Positions 58,103 through 64,000 of a stretch of 64,000 bases of DNA are shown piece after piece. The stretch covers positions 12,010,183-12,074,182 of the forward strand of contig NC_045148.1 in NCBI RefSeq assembly GCF_008831285.2, written 5' to 3'. A program made the translations under genes and the position numbers. The stretch comes from Nymphaea colorata. Taxonomy: Eukaryota; Streptophyta; Magnoliopsida; Nymphaeales; Nymphaeaceae. Each line of letters starts with the position of its first letter. Within the stretch, counting starts at the first letter, position 1. Below the pieces are notes generated by a model that was not told the origin of the DNA, searched no databases, and saw nothing but the letters and a program-made list of their open reading frames with translations.

Positions 58103-59830
58103 CTGACAGCAGAAGTTATTGGCATAGTCTGGAAAGTGTCTTACTAACATAAACTTATGAATCAAATAAAAAGGAAAGAGTGGGTTTGACATTAAATGGT
58201 CTTGTTCCTTACAGCAATCAGAAGCGCTATTTCAACAGATCTAAAGAGAACACCAAGGGTATAATGAAAGAGGGGTGTGATCAGCAACAATGTAAGAGTG
58301 CACCCAGCATACCAAATAACAGATGCATACTTACAATTGGCAGACCATGCTTGTCTAAATTGGGAAGGAGAAGAAAAAAAAAAACTACTACTACTAACAG
58401 TCTTAAACAAAATCTCTCAAAGTTTATACCATGTGCATCAAACAAGGTTAATTTTACCACGTTAAATTCTACCATGTCATCAAACAGGGCCTCAAATTGA
58501 AAGAAGGAGAAATTTCATCCTGTAAATTTTTTCAGAAAAATTTACCATGATAAATTTACCACGTTAAATTCTTTCTGTGCATCAAATGGCCCTTAAGTTA
58601 ACCAAAGTAGAAAATGGGATTGAGAAACAATTAGATGGGGAAAAAAGATAAATGTCATGAATGAATATTACAAAAAATTAGACGATTGGAAAGCCAAGAA
58701 TTCTAGGATTAAAGAATGGATTTATGAAAGTATTGAACCTAGGATTGCCCAAAATCTTATAAATTATGAAAAAGCTAGTGAAGTTTGAGAACATCTCAAG
58801 GGAATGTTTACCCAAAAAGATATGGCCCGAAAGTATCTTTTGATTCAAAAGGCCCAAAGTATCAAACAAGAGAGAAAAATGTTAAGAGAATATTTTATGG
58901 AAATCGCTAGTGTGTGGAATGAGTTAGATCAACTTAGACCCCAACTAGGGATGGATTGCAAGTGCCATGAAATTAGAAGAAATGAAATCGATGAATTTAG
59001 GTTTTTCCAATTTCTTCAAGGACTACGATCCGAATTTGAACAAATAAGGTCAGCCCTTCTTTCGTTAGCCTCTCCTCCACCCATTCATGAACTCCTTACT
59101 AAGTTAAGTAGGGAAGAAACTAAAATGAAACTATCCAAAGAAATGGATAAGGATAGTGTTCTTATTTCAAAACAAGAAGAAGAAAAAGCCTTAGCCGCCT
59201 CTAGACCTGGAAACAACATCAAATCTTTTAAACCTCCTCACTTTAAGAATCAAAATAGAGGAGAATATAAAGTTGTTTGCCACTTTTGTCATGAACTGGG
59301 TCACATAAAGCCTAGTTGTCCAAAATTGAACAACAATGAATGACAATCACAAAATCTTGGAGGAAATTTTCTCAAAGGTGGAGTTTCATATCAAGCAGGG
59401 CAACACAACCGGGAATTTCATATCATCAAGGTGGACAATACAACACTAGACTTGATCAAAGAAAGGCTGCAAATGTTGCAAATGAAGGATGTGATCTTTC
59501 ATCAATCACCACAACGTTGAATCAAATCATGACGGCCCTTCAACCCATGATCAAAGAGTCAAATTCTGGAGCACTAGCAACAACGGCATCCATCTCCAAC
59601 ACTCCCGGTATGTTTTCTTGGCTTTTAGACTCTGGTGCATCTTTTCATATAACACCAAATATATCATCTTTGACCAATTTTGAACAAACTAGAAAAGAAT
59701 CAAATGTAGTTACCGCCGATGGAACTTCTTTGAGTGTTAAAGGGATTAGAAATTTTGAGAAAGAATTTGGAAAACAAAAATTTTTGTAGCGGAGGGAGAA
59801 CAAACTTGTCAACAGAAGAAGCACGCGACG

Positions 59831-60465
59831 TGTAACGTTATTTGTTTTGGCAGGTCGGGTTGGATCGGAATCCAGACCCGGACCCGAAATCCATTGCGTG
59901 AATTGCCCGACGCCGCTGGCTCTCTCCTCCTTCGTCTCTCGCTGATTCTTGCGACACAAATAAGCAAGAAGCGGAAGAAGGGCAGCGGCGACAGAGGTGA
60001 AGGGCGGTGACGGTGGCGAAAATCAAGTGAGCCTTCTTGACCTCTCTCTGTCTCTTCCTTCTTCTTTCTTCCCCTCTGTCTGTCTCCCCTCTCAGTTGTA
60101 CTCTCTCCTTATAACCAGCCTCCTCCCACTCCCATCCTCTCGTGTCATCTCTCACTCGTCTTCAGCGTCCCTCACAGCTACTGTGGGCCCCTTCTAATGA
60201 CAGACCCCTCTCTTAAACTCCCTTTTCGCTGATTTTCACTCTTTTGTGGCTGTTGGATTGGATTGCAGCTTGGGGACGCATCAGTCCCCTCATACCAGTG
60301 AGTTGAAGGAATGGGAGGTGATGGCAAAGTTAATTTTTGTCATTTGAGGATCAACCGAACACTTGAGGTGGCTGCCGTGAGGACTGCAACAATTTGGATT
60401 CTAAGAGTAGGGTGAGCGAGGCCTAACCGAGCCTAGATTGTCTAATATTTTTTGTTTATGATACA
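59831..60465 (+). mobile_element. 5' part of an LTR of the same family as the 14253 solo LTR
   Basis: It starts TGTAACG and shares the landmarks of 14253-15020 in order: gtcgggt...atcc...agacccg, a GC-rich gcggcga stretch, long pyrimidine runs, 'ctgattttcact', 'gcttgggga', 'gaggtggctgccg.gagga', 'gggtgag'. It breaks off near 60465. The rest of the LTR is missing. Confidence 0.75.
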
Positions 60466-60524
60466 GGGGGTGTACCGTATCGTGTTTTGTGAACGATACC
60501 ATACGTCATACGATACATACAACA
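60466..60524 (-). mobile_element. end fragment of the CAGTGTTGTA hAT MITE family
   Basis: The reverse complement begins CAGTGTTGTATGTATCGTATG and continues with 'atacg/tatcg'-type repeats, as in the 62313-63063 element. Only one terminus is visible, so this is a truncated copy. Confidence 0.65.
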
Positions 60525-60712
60525 CTGGTCTTGCCATGTACTCTATGTCCTTTGGAAGAAAATATTCACGTATTTCGTGTTTGAATTCGTCCCACGTGTC
60601 AATAGTGCAAAGGCCACTCTCGACATCATTCTCCCACTTCCGCCACCACAGCATGGCATCATCAGTCAGAAACATTGAGGCAATCGTGATTTTCATCTCA
60701 TCATCATAAACT
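60525..60712 (-). pseudogene. gypsy gag fragment
   Basis: The minus strand reads DEMKITIASMFLTDDAMLWW, then WENDVESGLCTIDTWDEFKH and EIREYFLPKDIEYMAR. This is the gag core pattern of chromovirus-type gypsy elements ('YL..DA..WWR', 'I.TWDEFK.E....F.P'). It is cut at both ends. Confidence 0.82.
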
Positions 60713-61604
60713 ATGTCACACGGACGCGGCTAAATAGGCCATGTACCCGTGTCGACTCGCCAACACAGGACTCGGCTGGACACCGCTTGGATCGGTTTTG
60801 GGTCATATCCGATCCAAACCCGTTACACGGACCCAACTTTTTAACAATTACGCCAAAGTCGAAACCCTCGCCCTCGACTTCTCTCCACTTCACTTCACCG
60901 GCATGCTGTAGTAGAAGACTTCGACGACAATGGCAGGCAACGGCGATGACGTCCGGCGATCCACGGCGACGTCCAGCGGCAGCCGGCGACGGAGAGGTAA
61001 GTGGTTTTTATTTTCTGATACTAGAACTTAGGTCTAGGGTTTTCTTCTGTTGCGGTTTTTTATTACGGTTTTGGATTTACCGATTTGGGGGTTTTTTCCG
61101 TTGTTTTCCGATATTAGAACTTAGGTTTATGGTTTCTTGTTGTGCTACTGTTTTATGTGATCTACGGTTTTGCCGATTTCGTTTTGCCGATTTCTGTTTA
61201 TGTGATCTACGGTTTTGCCGATTTGACTGTGCTTTTTGTGTAAATGGAGGATTGTTTTCGTGTGATCTACTGTTGTATGTGATGTACGGTTTTGCCGATT
61301 TCGGATCTGGACTTGCCGATTTCATCATCTGAGGTATTGGCCGATCTACTGCTTTATGCTAAATCGGCATCTACATATATCTGCTACATCTATTGTTTTA
61401 TGATAAGTCTATAATCTACATGTTTATTTTCTTTCTGATAACTGATAAGTCAGCATTTTTGTCTACATCTATTGTTTTACTTTTACGATAAGTCTGCATG
61501 TTTGACTGCATCTTTGTAATTTGTTGTATACTTGTATTGTTTTATTCCTTTAAATTTATGTTCATTATATGTTTTTTGCATCTTTTTATTATTTTTAATG
61601 TAGT
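60713..61604 (+). other. 5' leader and intron of hAT element 2
   Basis: A GC-rich leader (60720-60995) ends in 'gagaggtaagt', a good splice donor. An AT-rich stretch follows, and 'ttaatgtag' stands just before the ATG at 61605. This looks like a leader exon and intron upstream of the transposase. The donor/acceptor pairing is inferred. Confidence 0.5.
61150..61320. repeat. degenerate minisatellite in the hAT 2 leader intron
   Basis: 'tatgtgatctacggttttgccgatt' and close variants recur at about 61155, 61199 and 61275, with extra 'ttttgccgattt' pieces between. Confidence 0.8.
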
Positions 61605-64000
61605 ATGGCGAACAAAGGAAAAGGAGTCTCTATACCTACACCTACAAGTTCAAGTTATGCATCTGGATCAGCTACATCTGTTATGGTCAAACGTGAAAAT
61701 GAAAGGGAAACTTCCGGGAGGTGGTGGAAATGTTAATTTTATTTGTTCTTTCTGTGGCGTAGAGTTCATTGGATCATATACAAGAGTGAAAGCACATCTG
61801 TTAAAAATCAATAGACAAGGAATTCAAGGATGTAAGAAAATCAATAAGGAGAGTTTGAATCAATTGAAGAAAGAACAAGAAGCCTTTGAAAAAAAGAAAA
61901 GCACGACATCATCTGGTTATATTGACATTGCTTCAATTTTAAATGATGATGTTAGATCTAAAAGGACGGCGAGAATTAGATCTAAAAGTGGCACAATTTT
62001 TTTATGCTAACTGCATACCATTTAATGTAACTAGAAGTCCATATTGGAGAGATTTAGTTACATGTATTGTAAATAGTAACTTGTCTAGGTATGTTCCTCC
62101 TAGTTCTGAAAGGCTTCGCACTGTACTACTAGAACAACAAAAGACTCGAGTAAACAAACTGTTAGAGTATCAAACGGTAACTTGAGAGCAACACGGAGTT
62201 TCTGTTGTTTCTGATGGCTGGACAGATTTGCAAAGGCACCCTCTTATTAATTTCATTGCAACTTCAGCAAATGGACCAATTTTCTTGAAAGCAATAGACG
62301 CATCTGGTGAATCAGTGTTGTACAATACGTACAATACGGGGCCGATACGTACGATACATATCTTTTACAAAATACGATACGATACACGCCCTGTATCGTA
62401 CAATACGGGCTGATTTCAAAGAATGGGGGCTGGAACCCCCCTTTTCAAGTTGTTTTTATAAAAACCCGACCCATCTTCATTTTTAACCTAGAGATTGTGC
62501 CGCCGTGGAGGGAAATTATTGATTTCCATCGTTAAATCACCGATTTTCAAAATGAAATCATCGATTAAACCATGAATTTGTGCGTGGGAGGCTGATTCTC
62601 ATTGGGAGGAAAGAGGTTTTTTTAAATCATGAAGATGAAAATGAAGAAGATGGAGATGAGGATGAAAATGAATATGATGAAGATTATGAATGAGACTATG
62701 AGAGTCGAGAGTGCTTTCATTTTATATGATGATGAAGATTATGAATGAGAGTCGAGAGTGCTTTCATTTTATATGTATTGACATTGAACATTTTCACAAT
62801 TTCATTATCATCATGTGATGTAATACATAACATTTAAAACTTGTTTTTTGATGTGGTATCTCATAGACTTATGGACCTTATGACTTACAAATATATGTGT
62901 TTTTTTATGAAGAACATATTATTCTTGTTTTTTACTGATTTTTTTCCTATTTTTCTGATTTATTAAAAAACACGATACGGTTACGATACGTTACGATATT
63001 TTACGATACACCGTATCTTAAAGCCAGACCGATACGGCTTACGATACGCTTTTTACAACATTGTGGTGAATACAAAAGTGCTAAATATTTGAAAGGATTG
63101 TCTATAGAAATAATTGAAGAAGTGGGGAAAGAAAATGTTGTTCAAATAATTACAGACAATGCATTTGCATGCAGAGCAGCTGAAATTACGGAAGAACAAG
63201 ATTACCCTCATATCTTTTGGACACCTTGTGCAGTCCATAGCTTAAATTTGGCTTTAAAGAGTATATGCAATCCACCAAGTGAAGAGCAAGATCCTCATGC
63301 TTATGCATTATGTTCATAGACTGAAGACTTGGAAAAAGATGTGAGGAACATCAGAAATTTCATAGTAAATCATCAACATGCACTTCACATTTATAACAAG
63401 CATTCTGATTTAAAATTGCTAAGAATTGTTGAGACACGTTTTGCATCTTTAATTGTTATGATCAAAAGGATAAAAAGGGTTAAAAGTGCATTGATCGGTA
63501 TGGCATCATCAGTCACAGCTCAAGCAATCAAAAGACTGATTCTTGAAGACAAGTGGTGGGATAAAATCTTTTATTTTCTTGCATTCACAGAGCCTATTTG
63601 GGAGATGTTGAGAGCTCTTGACTGTGATAATTCAACGTTACATTATGTTTATGAGATGTGGGACACTGATTGAAAAAAAAATCAAGAGGTCATTTTTAAG
63701 CACGAGAAAAAAAATATTGCACTTGAAGATTCAGCATTTTTTTATCATGTGCACAAAATTTTGATTGCAGATGGGATAAAAGTAGCAATCCTCTTCAATG
63801 CATGGCACATTCATGGAATCCTAAATATTATGGAAAGAAGTGGCTTGTATGAGGTATTGGAAGAACCCCACCACATAAGGATCCAAAATAATCAAAAAAC
63901 AGGTTGGCATGTCTCAATAGGATTTTTATTGATGTACATCAAAATCAACGAGCTCATGAAGAGTTTAAAAGGTTTTCTACTGAGATTGGAGAAGATGCAT
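61605..64000 (+). pseudogene. hAT transposase 2 (recently broken, runs off the window)
   Basis: The start MANKGKGVSIPTPTS at 61605 leads, after a frame change, to a BED zinc finger (FICSFCGVEFIG, then HLLKINRQGIQGC: C-x2-C ... H ... C). Then FFYANCIPFNVTRSPYWRDL, VVSDGWTDLQRHPLINFIA and NGPIFLKAIDASGE follow. After the inserted element come YKSAKYLKGL, VVQIITDNAFACRAA, IFWTPCAVHSLNLAL, NFIVNHQHALHIY and VETRFASLIVMIKRIKRVKS. Only a few stops (near 62183 and 63317) and small frame changes are seen, so it is far better preserved than hAT relic 1. The C-terminal dimerisation region is beyond the window. Confidence 0.9.
62313..63063. mobile_element. 751-bp non-autonomous hAT element inserted in hAT transposase 2
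   Basis: TGGTGAAT flanks both sides (62305-62312 and 63064-63071), an 8-bp TSD typical of hAT. The left end CAGTGTTGTACAATACG and the right end (reverse complement) CAATGTTGTAAAAAGCG form imperfect terminal inverted repeats beginning CA. Subterminal regions are full of 'cgatac'/'gtatcg' motifs, likely transposase-binding repeats. No transposase is inside. Removing the element and one TSD copy rejoins the host motif '...DASGE|YKSAKYL', which confirms the borders. Confidence 0.9.

Larger units (their letters stand above)
57099..58592. mobile_element. PIF/Harbinger-like element carrying host gene fragments (Pack-type)
   Basis: Terminal inverted repeats: left GGGCCTGTTTGATGCACA at 57099, right (reverse complement) GGGCCATTTGATGCACAG ending at 58592. 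TTA lies on both sides (57096-57098 and 58593-58595), the 3-bp TSD of this superfamily. Copia G gag continues on both sides. No transposase is inside. Instead it holds a fragment resembling an F-box/LRR protein on the plus strand and a sulfate transporter exon on the minus strand. A second right-end-like copy ends at 58491 inside the element. Confidence 0.82.
56938..59789 (+). pseudogene. copia G gag and protease (interrupted)
   Basis: It starts MEDFKVSIQ (56939), then VPYKLDGTNYTL with a stop where 'LW' is expected, and is cut by the insertion at 57098. Gag resumes after 58595: IKEWIYESIEPRIAQNLINY, MARKYLLIQKAQSIKQ, FRFFQFLQGLRSEFEQIRSA (UBN2-type gag), and a zinc knuckle CHFCHELGHIKPSC at about 59278-59320. 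The protease keeps an intact catalytic motif, LLDSGASFHIT, near 59625. The frame changes between knuckle and protease, and the sequence ends inside the protease domain. Confidence 0.88.
56350..59790 (+). mobile_element. Ty1/copia element G, 5' part, split by a Harbinger-like insertion
   Basis: The plus-strand order is 5' LTR (56350-56731), primer binding site, gag start, [insertion 57099-58592], gag continuation, zinc knuckle and protease. The element then stops near 59790. Everything after protease is missing; a GC-rich LTR fragment of another family starts at 59831. Confidence 0.85.

Noticed and set aside
60787-61332. 181-aa plus-strand open frame
   Set aside because: It runs across the inferred leader exon, splice donor and an intronic minisatellite of hAT element 2; no domain.

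Overview
The window looks like nuclear DNA of a TE-rich flowering plant. The evidence is plant-specific genes with GT-AG introns (photosystem I PsaK, plant-type HSP70-17, DDB1), TATA-box promoters, and dense Ty1/copia, Ty3/gypsy, hAT and PIF/Harbinger remains. No bacterial-type operon, CRISPR array or rRNA/tRNA gene is visible. I cannot name the species. Coordinates of splice sites, target-site duplications (TSDs) and LTR ends were read by eye.

Layout. 1-4480: three copia elements nested in one another (A in B in C), all upstream of the first visible exon of an HSP70-17 (HYOU1/GRP170-like ER chaperone) gene. 4678-10047: the last eleven exons of that gene, ending in HDEL. 11028-12074: a TIR-like insertion with a 9-bp TSD. 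12890-28366: a complete but decayed Tat-lineage gypsy element with ~3.2-kb LTRs and TSD ACCAG. Its left LTR carries a 2,053-bp solo LTR of another family with its own TSD TTTAC. 28372-29575: a PIF/Harbinger transposase relic. 31373-32530: copia relic D. 33000-33410: a 57-bp tandem repeat. 36114-37299 (minus): an apparently intact three-exon PsaK gene. 38131-39570: a 68-bp repeat with CACTA-like ends, then copia relic E. 39996-45802 (minus): a gypsy element with two LTRs but only gag and protease between them. 46766-49366 (minus): the last three exons of DDB1. 50755-53590 (minus): copia F. 54600-56290: a hAT transposase relic. 56350-59790: copia G, split by a PIF/Harbinger-like element (57099-58592) that carries fragments of an F-box/LRR-like gene and a sulfate transporter gene. 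59831-60465: a second copy of the solo-LTR family. 60525-60712: a gypsy gag scrap. 60713-64000: a second, better preserved hAT transposase, interrupted by a 751-bp non-autonomous hAT element with an 8-bp TSD.

The three host genes act in different places. HSP70-17 works in ER protein folding, PsaK in thylakoid photosystem I and DDB1 in nuclear CUL4 E3 ligases. Nothing suggests they work together. For HSP70-17 and DDB1 only the 3' exons are present, and both upstream sides run into TEs. They may be genes with very long TE-filled introns, or truncated copies; the window cannot decide.

I found no convincing new molecular system. The items most worth a second look are the gene-fragment-carrying Harbinger element, the hAT-in-hAT insertion, the palindrome upstream of the TATA box in copia G, and the tandem repeats at the 3' end of the Tat element.
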